Counted from the stretch's first letter, positions 24,060 through 33,440 are shown. The stretch: DNA of 64,000 bases from DTFZ01 sp050260375 (GCA_050260375.1 JBLNCA010000045.1:1-64000); one strand, 5' to 3'. The notes: a model not told the origin generated them from the letters alone. Numbers and translations: made by a program.

Positions 24060-25115
24060 CTAGATAAACATATCGCGCTTCTTTATCCAGGCGTATATTG
24101 CGCCTGCGAAAAAAAGCAGCGCTCCGTAACCGACGGCGGGGTAGAGAAACCGTACGAGGTTGGAAAACCCGAGCTGCCCCGCCGAAAAAGCTCCCGCCGC
24201 CGCCAGCGTTATCAGCAGCTTTTTAGGCAGAGAAAAAGGCATCCTTTGCGAAAACCCGTAAAGGTCTCCTATGGCCGTCGAGTAGATTTCGGCGAATATT
24301 ACAACGGCGAAAAGCAGCCGGACGGGAGCGGACACGCTTTCCGCCACCGCTATCATAGGCACTTCCAAAGCAGCTACGTCCGTTATGTTCGTCATAAGGC
24401 AGAAGTTTATCGCGGCTATGCCAAGGCCGAGCCCGGCAGCGCCCAGCAGCGCCCCGCCGAGCAGGCTTTTTTTGCTTTTCGCGTTTGCGCCCAGCGGAGC
24501 GAGCACGGCTATCGCAATCACGAGGTTGTATGAGGCGTAATTGACCGCGGAGAGGAACCAGCCGGGAGTTGCCGGCGCCACCGCTCTGCTCGCTTCCAAC
24601 TCCTCCGGGGTGAGGGGATTTTTCGAAACGTTTGTGACAAACATCAAAATGAGCATTGCAATGAGCAGCGGCACGACCGCGCTTATTGCGTTTACTACGC
24701 CTTTCGTGCCCGTCATCACCGTAAGCACAGAAATAGAGGCCATGACTAGCATGCCCCAAACCGGAGCCGCGCCGAACTGTTCGCGGAACACGGCTCCGGC
24801 GCCTGCTATCATAACGCCGAACCCGCCGAACAGAAACACCGTGATTATTATGTCAATCGCGCCGCCCAGCAATCTCCCGTTCGTGAACCGCACTACCTCG
24901 AGATGCGAGCGCGCGTTAAGGCTCTTTCCCAGCAGTAGCGCGGTATACCCGAAAAAAAAGAACAGCGCCGTTGCGACTGCGATTCCCCACAACCCCATTG
25001 CGCCGTGCGATGTGAAAAACCTGAGTATCTCCTGCCCCGAGGAAAACCCCGCGCCTACCACCGTGCCTATATACGCGCCCGCTATGCGAAACATGCCTAT
25101 CGAAGTATTCTTCAA
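24060..25115 (-). CDS. YkvI-family membrane transporter
   Basis: 351 residues with about ten membrane helices. The N-terminus AGAYIGTVVGAGFSSGQEILRFF is characteristic of the YkvI family, related to the LeuT/APC-fold amino-acid carriers. Substrate unknown. The reading frame opens with an ATG at 25130, but that ATG overlaps GGAGG; the TTG at 25115 is then correctly spaced, so I prefer it. Its last codon is directly next to the eno stop (convergent, no gap), with no visible terminator between. Confidence 0.75.
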   Translation of the reverse strand: MKNTSIGMFRIAGAYIGTVVGAGFSSGQEILRFFTSHGAMGLWGIAVATALFFFFGYTALLLGKSLNARSHLEVVRFTNGRLLGGAIDIIITVFLFGGFGVMIAGAGAVFREQFGAAPVWGMLVMASISVLTVMTGTKGVVNAISAVVPLLIAMLILMFVTNVSKNPLTPEELEASRAVAPATPGWFLSAVNYASYNLVIAIAVLAPLGANAKSKKSLLGGALLGAAGLGLGIAAINFCLMTNITDVAALEVPMIAVAESVSAPVRLLFAVVIFAEIYSTAIGDLYGFSQRMPFSLPKKLLITLAAAGAFSAGQLGFSNLVRFLYPAVGYGALLFFAGAIYAWIKKRDMFI

Positions 25116-25257
25116 CTCCCCGCCCTCCATATAACATTCTATTGCGCCGGGCGGCCGGTATATGTCTTATACATATGAAGGCATTCAAGGATTGGCGGGA
25201 TAATATTAAAACAACGCCGGACATATCATATGGTATACCGACAAGGAGGTTGCATGT

Positions 25258-26176
25258 ATGCCGGCAAACGATACATACATAGAGGATTCTCTGGAGCTTA
25301 ACCTTTTTTATCTGCGCATAATGAAAGAGCACGCGCTGTTTTTGCAGCTGGCGTTCACTCCGAAGAATAAAGATTTGGGAGTGCAGGCCGAAAGCATAAG
25401 GCAGCGCATGGACGACCTGATGCGCCAGACGATACAGGTTTCGGGAGGGTATTTAAGCAAGGCGGTGATGTCTTCGGGCGAGCTTTTTACGCGCTATACC
25501 GTGGAGGCCGAGCGCCAGACACAAAACCTGACGGGCGTGCCCATAGATATGCAGTTGACCCTTGAAGAGTATAATCTCGCAGGTGTGGTCGCCTCGTCTC
25601 CGACAATGCAGCAGACGGCGGACGGCATAAACCAAAATGCCGCGAGCCTAACAGGCGAGCTGCTGCAATTAAAACAGCGGGTGCAGAGCGACGTTGCGGC
25701 CTGCGCGATGTTCACAAGCATATACCCTTTGCAATTGGACCATTTGATAAGGGAAGCGCAGGATTATTTAAGTATGCTTAATCGCCTGAATGCCCGCCAG
25801 CTTCAGATGGGCCCGCAGGAGCTTGCCGATGAACAGGCGCTTATGGACGGCCTCATGGGGGAGCACGCACTGTTTATTGACGGCCACCTGGACCCTGCGG
25901 AAACCAGCGCTCAAAATGAAGGCGCGCGCTATTTACCCCGAGTTCCACCGGCTGTCGCAGCAGGCTGCGGCTGCGAAAAGAGCGCCCAGTACGCTGCCAG
26001 TCTTGACGCGGCGCACCATACCTGCCGTGCAGAACATTATGGGCTTCAAAGCGCAGGGCGCAGACGGCATACTTTCCTGCAAAATACGCTCGATAATACT
26101 GCCGCTGCTTGCCGACCGCGTACTGCGCGAAGCTAATTATTATCTGCGCATACTCAAAGAGACGCTGGGGCAGTAA
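25258..26176 (+). pseudogene. DUF2935 protein, frameshifted
   Basis: Frame 1 from the ATG at 25258 (RBS AAGGAGG) contains the typical LFYLRIMKEHALFL opening and a second GEHALFIDGHLDP, as expected for the two-repeat DUF2935 fold. Near 25915-25925 the similarity moves by one base, into the frame ending at 26176 (AIYPEFHRLSQQA ... EANYYLRILKETLGQ). Removing one A from the AAAA run in CTCAAAATG restores one ~305-residue protein. DUF2935 proteins are thought to be spore- or metal-related helical bundles; role unknown. Confidence 0.75.
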
Positions 26177-26195
26177 CAGACGGCTTATCTTATTG

Positions 26196-26381
26196 TCATT
26201 TTCCCGTACCGCGCTCGCAGTACGGCGGCGTTTTTTTATGATGTTTTTGGCACAGCCCGCAAAGCTTGTGCCGCTTGCAGCTTGTCCTCGGGCAGGGGCA
26301 GTCCTCCCTTACGAGTCCGTCATACGCCCGTTCATCTTCATGTTTTTCGCTGCCCTTGCGCGGCTGCTTAGATTGGCTCAT
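26196..26381 (-). CDS. small cysteine-rich protein
   Basis: 61 residues with seven cysteines and several histidines in DCPCPRTSCKRHKLCGLCQKHH and a C-terminal PYCERG. The CPC-x4-C-x3-x-C-x2-C pattern with the HH looks like a small zinc- or metal-binding protein common as a hypothetical in anaerobic Firmicutes. The start is uncertain: the ATG at 26381 has only a weak AGGGCAG, and frames extend to 26438. Confidence 0.6.
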   Translation of the reverse strand: MSQSKQPRKGSEKHEDERAYDGLVREDCPCPRTSCKRHKLCGLCQKHHKKTPPYCERGTGK

Positions 26382-26545
26382 ATCGTCTGCCCTTTGTTTA
26401 GCCGTATTTGCTATGGCAAGAATATCATACATAAGCATACATGAGTATAAAACAATCCCGCAGAGTGCTTTCCCGCGGGGGAATGAATACGGCTTGTTTG
26501 TTAGCAGGGCAATGTATCTCCTGATACGAACCGGCCGTTCCTTAA

Positions 26546-27257
26546 TTATATCAGTCCCCGTTCGCTTAAACTGTTATACAGCACTTTTGCGTCGCCATCC
26601 CTGTTGCTGATTATATACCGGCGAAATGCGGGCCGCATGATAAGGCTGCTGATAACGCGCGAAAAAATGCTTTGAAGGGCATACCTGCGCCCTGTTCTGA
26701 CGTCGCGCACTAACTTTTCTCCCAGCCTCCGCGCCCTTATAAGCGTCTTTTCATCCTCGGCCGCCTTCCTTCCTCCCGAAAAGCTTTCGCCTAGAAAGCC
26801 GGACGAATAGCTGCGAAGGAACGTGCCGCCGCTGCCGAAACGGGAGAGGCCTTTGGCTACCTTTTTTGCGGCGCCTGCCGAGTTGGCGGCTGAGATACCG
26901 GCCATATACTTGCCGCCGAGCGAGGACGTCGACACCTCATACATTCCCAGCCTGTCGATAACGTTCTTCATAATGGCGTTCGGCGCGCCCGCATAAGTGG
27001 GGGAGCCCCATATTATGCCGTCGGCATTATAAAGCCGTTCTCTGACCGCCTGAAAATCGTCGTCCATAAAACACCGACCACGCTGCATGCAGGAAAGGCA
27101 TCCCCGGCAGAACTCTATGTTTAAACCGGGCAGATAGATTTCCTCAATTTCAGCCCCAAGCGCCGCCGCGCCTTTTAGAGCCTCTCTGACCATAGCTGCG
27201 CTGTTGCTTCCTTCGCGCGCTGCTTATCACTCCTGCCACGACAATATCCTTTTCCAT
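26546..27257 (-). pseudogene. NADPH-dependent FMN reductase/flavodoxin-type protein, frameshifted
   Basis: The start (ATG at 27257, MEKDIVVAGVISSAR) is in one frame and the remainder (GSNSAAMVREALKG ... CRGCLSCMQRGRCFMDDDF ... GSPTYAGAPNAIMKN) in another, joined by one indel around 27205-27225 in a GCGCGC/GAAGGAAG stretch. Without the shift this would be a ~236-residue iron-sulfur flavoprotein-like enzyme: the CxxCxxxxxC cluster motif and GSPTY FMN loop are clear. It is divergent from the TetR gene. Confidence 0.75.
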
Positions 27258-27283
27258 AATAAATGCTCCTTTTTTGATACCCC

Positions 27284-27312
27284 TTGACAAATTGTGCTTG
27301 CCGAAGTATACT
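27284..27312 (+). promoter_or_regulatory. promoter of the TetR gene
   Basis: TTGACA (27284-27289), exactly 17 bases, TATACT (27307-27312). Downstream, three GTATAC-type short palindromes (AGTATACT, CAGTATAC, GGTATACC, between 27305 and 27365) are candidate sites for the TetR protein. Confidence 0.75.
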
Positions 27313-27397
27313 AATAATATAGAAAGTAAACTAGCAGTATACAATGCCTAATAACGGTATACCACGGTTCCAATAATTTGTCAACAGGAGATTTTTT

Positions 27398-28033
27398 ATG
27401 ACGCATTCAAGGCGCGACAGGGAGCGGGCGGCGAGGGAAGCGGATATAATAGCCGCCGCGGAGAATCTGTTTTACACAAAAGGGTTTGAAAACACGTCTA
27501 TGGACGAGATTGCAAAATATGCGGAGTTCACGAAAAAAACGATATATCAGTACTTTAAAAGCAAGGAAGATTTGTTTTACGCCGTAGCGTCCAAAAATGT
27601 GAATGTGTTGCTTGGCCGCATACGCGAATACTCGAAAAAAGGGAAAACGGGAATTGAGAAATTAAAGAATATAAAAGCGGCAGCTTACGAGTACGCCCGC
27701 GACAATCGCGACGCCTACCGTCTGCTCAGCTACGCGCAGTATGTGCACTGCACGGTACAGGACAGTCCGTATTACCGGGATATTATGGCAAGCAATACAG
27801 AGCTGTTCGCCGAGTTCGGGCGTATAATTGAGGAAGGCAAAGCTGACGGTAGCATCAGCAGCCGGATAAGCCATCCTCTTGGAACAATAGCGCTTTTCTT
27901 TATCGTTACCGGATTCATCGGGAGGATCAACGAAGCGGGGGAGGCATATTCCGCGATCTACGGCGTCAACATTGACGACCTGGCGCACTTGTGCTTTGAG
28001 CTTACGGACAGGCTGCTGCTCCCGGAAAATTAA
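27398..28033 (+). CDS. TetR-family regulator
   Basis: 211 residues. The N-terminal helix-turn-helix is textbook: AAENLFYTKGFENTSMDEIAKYAEFTKKTIYQYFKSKEDLF. The C-terminal ligand domain is of the TetR_C type. It is divergent from the FMN reductase-like gene and probably regulates it and itself through GTATAC boxes. Ends at a convergent hairpin with the FAD oxidoreductase gene. Confidence 0.92.
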   Translation: MTHSRRDRERAAREADIIAAAENLFYTKGFENTSMDEIAKYAEFTKKTIYQYFKSKEDLFYAVASKNVNVLLGRIREYSKKGKTGIEKLKNIKAAAYEYARDNRDAYRLLSYAQYVHCTVQDSPYYRDIMASNTELFAEFGRIIEEGKADGSISSRISHPLGTIALFFIVTGFIGRINEAGEAYSAIYGVNIDDLAHLCFELTDRLLLPEN

Positions 28034-28039
28034 CATAAA

Positions 28040-28062
28040 AACGGGGAACAAGCGTCCCCGTT
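28040..28062. terminator. bidirectional hairpin between convergent genes
   Basis: AACGGGGA and TCCCCGTT pair around ACAAGCG. An A-run precedes it, which serves the minus-strand gene; on the plus strand the T-tract is short. Confidence 0.7.
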
Positions 28063-28071
28063 CCTATAACA

Positions 28072-29559
28072 TCAAGTTGTTTTAAACTCTATGCCGTTTT
28101 GTACGCACAGCCTGTGGGCGGCGTACCTGCCCGCGGCGCCCGCGCCCGGCAGCCCGCCCGGCGGCAGCGTCCACATGCCCGCCATAATGAAGTTGTCAAG
28201 TCCGGGCAGCAACCCCGGGAAGTACTGGGGTATGTCTTTGTCCACCCCTGTCCACGACATCCAGGAGCCTCTCCACGCGTTGCAGAACTTCTGATACGTC
28301 ATAGGCGTCACGACGTCCGTGACTTCTATATGCCCCTTTGTTTCGGGGAAGCGCACCGTTACCGCGCTTATCGCGTCCTCGGTCAGCCTGCGCTTTTCCG
28401 ACTCGTATTTTTCCTTGTCGCCGTAAAGCCCGTTCCAGTAATCGTAATCGGACGAGTAAAAGCATGCGAGCACCGTCTTGCCTTCGGGAGCGAAGCTCTT
28501 TTCATAGCTGTAATTAAGTATATTAACGTTTTCATCCTCAACGCCGCCAAGCGCTGCGGGCTGTCTGCGCCGGACCGTTATGCCGCGCGTTGTGTCGCTT
28601 AATACTGTTCCCACGCCCAGGAACACTATCGAGCACGTAGGGGTTATATACCGCTTCGGCTCGCCGAACAGCTTGTCGTAAATGGGAGGCGTATATTTAT
28701 CATCGAGCAGAACTTTGAGCGTAGCGTATCCGTCCGCGCACGATACGACATGGTCGCCGAATACCTCGCTGCCGTCTGCAAGCCTAATGCCCGCTGCCTT
28801 TCCCGATTCTACGATTATCTTATCGGCCTTTGCCTTGTAAAATACTTTTCCGCCCAGCTCAACGTATCTCTTTTCCATCCTGCGCGCCATTGCCCGCGAA
28901 CCGCCTTGCGGGAACCCGCAGTCGCCCGCGTTCATGCCGCCGAGCGCCGAGAGCAGCGATATTGAAGTGTAATCTTTATTTAAGAACCCCAAAAGAGCCC
29001 GCTTGATAAGAGGGTTCGTAAACTGTTCCGCGAGCTGGCCTATAGTCATCTTGCCGTATTTTAATACCTTCGTCAGCACTCCAAAGTTTTTTGCCGCGTA
29101 CTTTATGCCGTCGCCCGCCGTCATCATGTCCATAGGTTTGTCAAGAGGCATGCCGAGGCCCCCAAAGCCGCGTATTGCGCCGCACATTTGCTTTATGGCT
29201 TTCCTGTCTTCGGGCGCTATCTCAAGCAGGTGCTTTTCCAGCCTGTCGGCGTTTGTATACAGTGAAACCGACTTGCCGTCCTCCTCGTAGCGGGTAAACA
29301 CGTCGTGGTTAATAATCTTAACCGAATCGTCCAGAGCTCCCGTATCGCGCCACATGCCGTAAAGCGGCGTGCCCGGCTTAGTGCCCACAAGCCAGTGCAC
29401 GCACCCGTCGAAGTGGTATTCGCCCCTGTCCCAGCCGGTGCATTCGCCTCCCGGTATGCTGTGCGATTCATATATCTCGGTATCGAATCCGTTAAGCCGC
29501 GCATAGATGCCGCACGTCAGGCCGGCAATGCCCGCGCCTATGATTATTACCTTTTTCAT
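28072..29559 (-). CDS. FAD-dependent phytoene-desaturase-like oxidoreductase
   Basis: 495 residues. The FAD-binding motif IIGAGIAGLTCGIYARLNG is at the N-terminus, followed by GGECTGW; the C-terminus carries the typical WTLPPGGLPGAGAAGRYAAH second FAD contact. This is the CrtI/BMC-unrelated carotenoid-retinoid oxidoreductase fold. Homologues in anaerobes have no established substrate; there is no carotenoid gene nearby. It is followed upstream by a TetR gene on the same strand, so the pair is probably one regulated transcription unit. Confidence 0.85.
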   Translation of the reverse strand: MKKVIIIGAGIAGLTCGIYARLNGFDTEIYESHSIPGGECTGWDRGEYHFDGCVHWLVGTKPGTPLYGMWRDTGALDDSVKIINHDVFTRYEEDGKSVSLYTNADRLEKHLLEIAPEDRKAIKQMCGAIRGFGGLGMPLDKPMDMMTAGDGIKYAAKNFGVLTKVLKYGKMTIGQLAEQFTNPLIKRALLGFLNKDYTSISLLSALGGMNAGDCGFPQGGSRAMARRMEKRYVELGGKVFYKAKADKIIVESGKAAGIRLADGSEVFGDHVVSCADGYATLKVLLDDKYTPPIYDKLFGEPKRYITPTCSIVFLGVGTVLSDTTRGITVRRRQPAALGGVEDENVNILNYSYEKSFAPEGKTVLACFYSSDYDYWNGLYGDKEKYESEKRRLTEDAISAVTVRFPETKGHIEVTDVVTPMTYQKFCNAWRGSWMSWTGVDKDIPQYFPGLLPGLDNFIMAGMWTLPPGGLPGAGAAGRYAAHRLCVQNGIEFKTT

Positions 29560-29583
29560 ATTTGCACCTCAAAAAATATAAGT

Positions 29584-30183
29584 TTATTTCCTGACCATAT
29601 TAACGAGTATCTCGGGGTCGGGCATATTAAAGTCTTTGATAGCGAGCTTGTATATAGCAAGCCCCTGTATCGCCGCGAAAAAAGTGAGCGCCATGCCGTA
29701 AACGTCGCCGTCTTTAATTTCGTCCGCCTGCTGGCCCGCCGCAAGTATGCGCGCCATAGCGTGTACCGGTATATCCGAAGTGTTTATCAGTTCCTCGTAT
29801 TGCGCGCCGGGCGTCTCCATTACGGAGGCGTGGGCGACTATTAAAAAGTAATATGCAGAATCCTTGAAGCCCTCAATGCCGCCCAGTATGAACTTTGCCG
29901 TCTGCCGCACCTTTTCGATGGGGGAGAGCGGCATGCCTTCAACTTCCAGAAGCGCCTGCGAAGAAGCCGTCATCGCCCGCTTGAGCAGCTCGTAAAATAT
30001 TTCTTCTTTGGATTTGAAGTAATGATACACGAGGCCGTGGCTCATGCCCGCGCTCGTGACGATGTCGCTTATCTTCGTCGCAGCGAAACCCCTGCGTCCA
30101 AACACCTTTAATGCCGCCGACAATATCTGCTCCCGCCGCTCGTCTTTTAATTGCTCGTTCTGCTCATCGTTTCTCGGGCTCAT
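29584..30183 (-). CDS. TetR-family regulator
   Basis: 199 residues with helix-turn-helix AAIKVFGRRGFAATKISDIVTSAGMSHG-type sequence at residues 20-60 (LVYHYFKSKEEIF). It precedes the FAD oxidoreductase by 24 bases and likely represses both via the long palindrome just upstream of its own start. Confidence 0.92.
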   Translation of the reverse strand: MSPRNDEQNEQLKDERREQILSAALKVFGRRGFAATKISDIVTSAGMSHGLVYHYFKSKEEIFYELLKRAMTASSQALLEVEGMPLSPIEKVRQTAKFILGGIEGFKDSAYYFLIVAHASVMETPGAQYEELINTSDIPVHAMARILAAGQQADEIKDGDVYGMALTFFAAIQGLAIYKLAIKDFNMPDPEILVNMVRK

Positions 30184-30202
30184 ATATTCACCTTTGATGC
30201 AA

Positions 30203-30238
30203 TATTCTTTGATTGATTAATCAGTCAATCAAAGAATA
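30203..30238. promoter_or_regulatory. 36-bp palindrome, TetR operator
   Basis: TATTCTTTGATTGA and TCAATCAAAGAATA are exact 14-base reverse complements around TTAATCAG, 20 bases before the TetR start codon. The TTGATTGA-type arms are typical for TetR operators of this size. Confidence 0.85.
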
Positions 30239-30358
30239 GCATACTGCCATACGGCTGTCAACAGTAAATATTATAATTATTTAAAATAAAAAAGCCTCCT
30301 TGGCGCCCAAAAATAGGTGAGTGGAGGCAGTAAAATGCGGAAGAGTACTCCGTATATG

Positions 30359-31249
30359 CTATTTTTCCGGCTCGCCCGAGGGAGTCTGAATTTTTCTGCT
30401 CATCACATCCATGAGCAGCGCGCCTGCAAAACCCGCCGCGCATATCAGCGCGCAGAGCAGCACTTCAACGGCGCCGCTGTACTTCATGGGCAGTATGATA
30501 ACGACGGTGGATGCTATAACAAACCCTATCACCATATGATACGCCACCGCGTAATGCTTTTTGAATATATAGTTTATTCCGCGCGCGGACGTCAATGTAA
30601 TAGCGAGAACGCCCAATGCCATAGGTATCAGAACTTCGGGGGAAAGGTTTTTGATGCCCGCGTTCATCGGCTGATACAGCCCAAGGAATATTAAAAGGGA
30701 AGAGGAGCTAAGGCCAGGCACCACAAGGCTTATGCCCCAGAGCAGTCCGCAAACGAAGTACCACCATATGTTAGGCTCCAGCCGTATCTGCGAGCGGCCC
30801 TTAAGTATTAAAAGCAGCGCGAGTATTGCGGCTGTGCTTACTATGAGCGATACCCATGCGCTTTTCGGACGTCCTTCCTTGCCCGCCTCCCTGAACAGCG
30901 AGGGAAGCATGCCCGCAATGAGGCCGATAAACAGCCACTCCGCCAGATTTGAACCCGCCTTAAAAAGCAAGTCCACAAGCCGCGCAAGCAGAAGAAAACC
31001 GATGACCCAGCCTATAAGCACGGGCAGCAGCAGCCCCACATATTTTTTGAAAGCGCGCAGAGGATGCGCGAGCAGCGCCATCATAGGCTGGTAAATGCCG
31101 AACACTACGCAAAGCACGCCGCCGCTGACGCCGGGAAGTATCGCTCCCGCTCCTATTATTGCTCCCTGAAGCACCAGAAGCATCCACTTTAGAACTCTCT
31201 TTAGGGCGGCGCTGTTTTTTGCTGTGCTTATCTGCTCGTTGCGATCCAT
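30359..31249 (-). CDS. DUF368 membrane protein (PopT-like)
   Basis: 296 residues, about eight helices. Two repeated halves each carry the family motif: GAIIGAGAILPGVSGG near the N-terminus and LWGISLVVPGLSSSS in the second half. DUF368 proteins have been shown in other bacteria to recycle undecaprenyl phosphate across the membrane for wall synthesis (PopT). The ATG at 31249 has CAGGAG; an upstream in-frame start at 31315 would add a 22-residue non-conserved stretch. Confidence 0.88.
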   Translation of the reverse strand: MDRNEQISTAKNSAALKRVLKWMLLVLQGAIIGAGAILPGVSGGVLCVVFGIYQPMMALLAHPLRAFKKYVGLLLPVLIGWVIGFLLLARLVDLLFKAGSNLAEWLFIGLIAGMLPSLFREAGKEGRPKSAWVSLIVSTAAILALLLILKGRSQIRLEPNIWWYFVCGLLWGISLVVPGLSSSSLLIFLGLYQPMNAGIKNLSPEVLIPMALGVLAITLTSARGINYIFKKHYAVAYHMVIGFVIASTVVIILPMKYSGAVEVLLCALICAAGFAGALLMDVMSRKIQTPSGEPEK

Positions 31250-31397
31250 ATAATCTCCTGTAACGCTCCCATAAGCTGTACTTGATAGGCTCGTGTAAAA
31301 ATATATATACAGCATTATAAATCTGTACGCTTGAAACCGTCAATGTATTACTGAAGTTTTCTCCAAGAATTTACTGTTATCCGTACCGTTGCCGCAT

Positions 31398-31426
31398 AAA
31401 AAAGCCTCCCCAAAATGCGGGGAGGC
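31398..31426 (-). terminator. terminator of the bactofilin-like gene
   Basis: On the minus strand GCCTCCCC pairs with GGGGAGGC and is followed by TTTTTT. Located 56 bases after the stop of the 31482-32213 gene. Confidence 0.9.
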
Positions 31427-31481
31427 GGAGCATAGAGCGGTATTCGTTTAGGTAATAATTTTCTTTATGCGCCACGCTTGC

Positions 31482-32213
31482 TCATACCTTCTTTTCCTCG
31501 GCTACCTTGGCGCCGGTTTGCTTTTTGTAGTACCCCTTGTATTCCACCAGCCCTATGTCGCAGCCGCTGCCTATTGTAACGTTGTCTCCGCGTACTACCT
31601 TCGCCGTAGTATTCTCAAGCGTTATGTCGTTGCCCTCTATTACTTCCGCCTCCAGCGCGGGAAAGTAACTGGGCAGCAGCGCTTTTACAATGCCGAGTCC
31701 CGTCGTTCCAAGGCTCACGCGTATCTTCTCGCCGCCTATTTCCTTGGCGCGGCTTCTGTTCCAGTACAGGTGTATGTCTATATCATCGGCGCTTAACAGC
31801 CCGCCTACTTCAAAGAGCCCGGTGGAATAAAAACTCTCGGAATTGCAGTCGCCTCCGATCTTTACCGAGCCGTTAACCTTGACCTTTTGCGCGTTGACGC
31901 TTTTCTTGATATCGGCGGTTCCGGTAACGATAAGCTCTTCGCAATTTACCGCGGAGCCGAAGCTGCCCGAACCGTTCACTTTTGCTTCGCCGCATTTTAA
32001 GTCTCCGCCTATTCGCCCCGCGCCGTTTATCTTGACGGCTCCGCACTCTACGCCGTCCGTCGCCTCGCCCGAGCCGTTGATTATAAAATCGACGCAGTCA
32101 AGCGCTCCCGTTATCCTGCCCGAGCCGTTTATCCGTACAAGGTTATATGCGCCGCCCGATGCCGTGCCCGAACCGCTTATCTTAAGATCGGGCTTTTGCG
32201 AGTTATCGCTCAT
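31482..32213 (-). CDS. polymer-forming (bactofilin-like) protein
   Basis: 243 residues made of short repeated beta turns of the type (I/V)NGSG(R/S)I and (L/I)KCGEAKVNGSGSF, as in the bactofilin/polymer-forming cytoskeletal family, which forms right-handed beta-helices. The C-terminus VEEKKV-type tail is basic. In B. subtilis such genes (yhbE, yhbF) lie behind yhbD, as here. Confidence 0.85.
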   Translation of the reverse strand: MSDNSQKPDLKISGSGTASGGAYNLVRINGSGRITGALDCVDFIINGSGEATDGVECGAVKINGAGRIGGDLKCGEAKVNGSGSFGSAVNCEELIVTGTADIKKSVNAQKVKVNGSVKIGGDCNSESFYSTGLFEVGGLLSADDIDIHLYWNRSRAKEIGGEKIRVSLGTTGLGIVKALLPSYFPALEAEVIEGNDITLENTTAKVVRGDNVTIGSGCDIGLVEYKGYYKKQTGAKVAEEKKV

Positions 32214-32226
32214 CTTAATATCCTCC

Positions 32227-32850
32227 TTAAATTAGTTTCAGTTTCAATTCTTCAGTCGCCTTTTGCGTGTCTATGCAGGCTACAAGCCTTACGCCCCTGT
32301 CGAAGCATGCGTCGCAGGGTGGCGACGCCGCAAAGCAGCAGAACACCCCGAGCTTTCGCGTAAGAAATATATTCGCGGGTTTTCCGTCGAATCTAACCAT
32401 CTGCTCGCGCAGCACTTCCAGCATAATCTTGCCTTCATCAAGGCTTATATCGCCCGCCATAAGATGCTTTCCCAGCAGGTATGCGCATAGAAGGTCGTTA
32501 AAATCGAGCGCCTCCGTTCCGCCTCTGAACTCAAGGTACAGCTTTATTATCTCCGCGGACGCCACGCCGCGCTGTGCGGCCTCTTCGGCGCTTAACGCGA
32601 CATTGCTCTCGGCGGGGGAGAACACGTCAGCAAGGTCGTCGAGCGATACGTCTTCTTTCATGCTCAGTATCTTATCTATGCGCGGCAGCACCTTATATTT
32701 CGGAAAAAACGTCTCCTGCCCGGTAAACGTGGACTTGCGTATGAACCATTCCTCGGGTATGAGCCCTTTGCGCTTCCATCTGTAAAGCTGTCCGTATGAT
32801 ATATTAGTCAACTCAAGCAACTCCTTTTTGGAAATGAGCTCTTCTTCCAT
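32227..32850 (-). CDS. YhbD-like DUF4004 regulator
   Basis: 207 residues. The N-terminal MerR-like helix-turn-helix (ISKKELLELTNISYGQLYRWKRKGLIP) is followed by the DUF4004 domain with FPKYKVLPRIDKIL. The C-terminal cysteines (FCCFAASPPCDAC) look like a metal or redox site. The ATG at 32850 follows AAAGGAGG. It is upstream of and co-transcribed with the bactofilin gene (13-base gap), as in Bacillus yhbDE. Confidence 0.85.
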   Translation of the reverse strand: MEEELISKKELLELTNISYGQLYRWKRKGLIPEEWFIRKSTFTGQETFFPKYKVLPRIDKILSMKEDVSLDDLADVFSPAESNVALSAEEAAQRGVASAEIIKLYLEFRGGTEALDFNDLLCAYLLGKHLMAGDISLDEGKIMLEVLREQMVRFDGKPANIFLTRKLGVFCCFAASPPCDACFDRGVRLVACIDTQKATEELKLKLI

Positions 32851-32885
32851 ACTTCCGCCTCCTTTTTGCAATCTTCCGGATAAAA

Positions 32886-32916
32886 ACAGCGTAACATAAC
32901 ACTGTTACGCTGTCAA
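32886..32916 (-). promoter_or_regulatory. YhbD-type operator-promoter
   Basis: ACAGCGTAAC and GTTACGCTGT are exact inverted arms around ATAACACT (32886-32913). On the minus strand TTGACA (32911-32916), 17 bases, TACGCT form a promoter, so the operator fills the spacer between -35 and -10, as in MerR-type promoters, which fits the MerR-like domain of YhbD. Confidence 0.75.
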
Positions 32917-32947
32917 GCGAATTTTAAGTAAACGATCATTCATTAAT

Positions 32948-32987
32948 ACGGGTCCCCAAAAAGCCGTGAGACTTTTTAGGGTGTAAA
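32948..32987 (+). repeat. GGGGTCCCC hairpin repeat
   Basis: ACGGGTCCCCAAAAAGCCGTGAG...TTTTTAGGGTGTAAAT; the AAAAAGCC stem pairs with the GACTTTTT side. Same family as at 2943 and 38724. Confidence 0.7.
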
Positions 32988-33209
32988 TCAATGCTGCTTA
33001 TTTCTTATCCTAAATGAAAGAACGAGGTTTATTATCGCTATTGCCGGGGCGAAAATGAATACGAGCCGGTATCGTGCCGCCTGCTGTATGCAATTCACTA
33101 ATATTAAAATATAAACGGGTAATAATAAACATTTATTCTGCGGCTTTTGAAATAACGATAATTTTCTAGCGTGCGGGGGAGAATATTAAAAGAAAGGTGG
33201 TGAGTTATA

Positions 33210-33368
33210 TTGGATTCCCCAAGAATGAAAGTGAAATGCAGCGTTGAAAACTGCCGCTACAACAAAGACCGCATGTGCTACGCCCACGGATTGGAAGTAA
33301 GCGCAATGGGCGACGGACATGCCGATACGAGCGAAGGCACATGCTGCGACACGTTTATAAACAAATGA
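33210..33368 (+). CDS. DUF1540 protein, too short for default gene calling
   Basis: 52 residues beginning at TTG 33210 with AAAGGTGGTGA upstream. The pattern CSVENCRYNKDRMCYA, a DTSEGTCCDTF end and four cysteines define DUF1540, a small, zinc-finger-like domain abundant in Clostridial spore-forming bacteria. Its role is not established. Confidence 0.85.
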   Translation: MDSPRMKVKCSVENCRYNKDRMCYAHGLEVSAMGDGHADTSEGTCCDTFINK

Positions 33369-33440
33369 GAGCGGCTTAAAAAAGCGGCTTTAGCCTGCTT
33401 TTTATGCGTTTGTTACCTTAAGATGTTTGTCATCAAGCGG

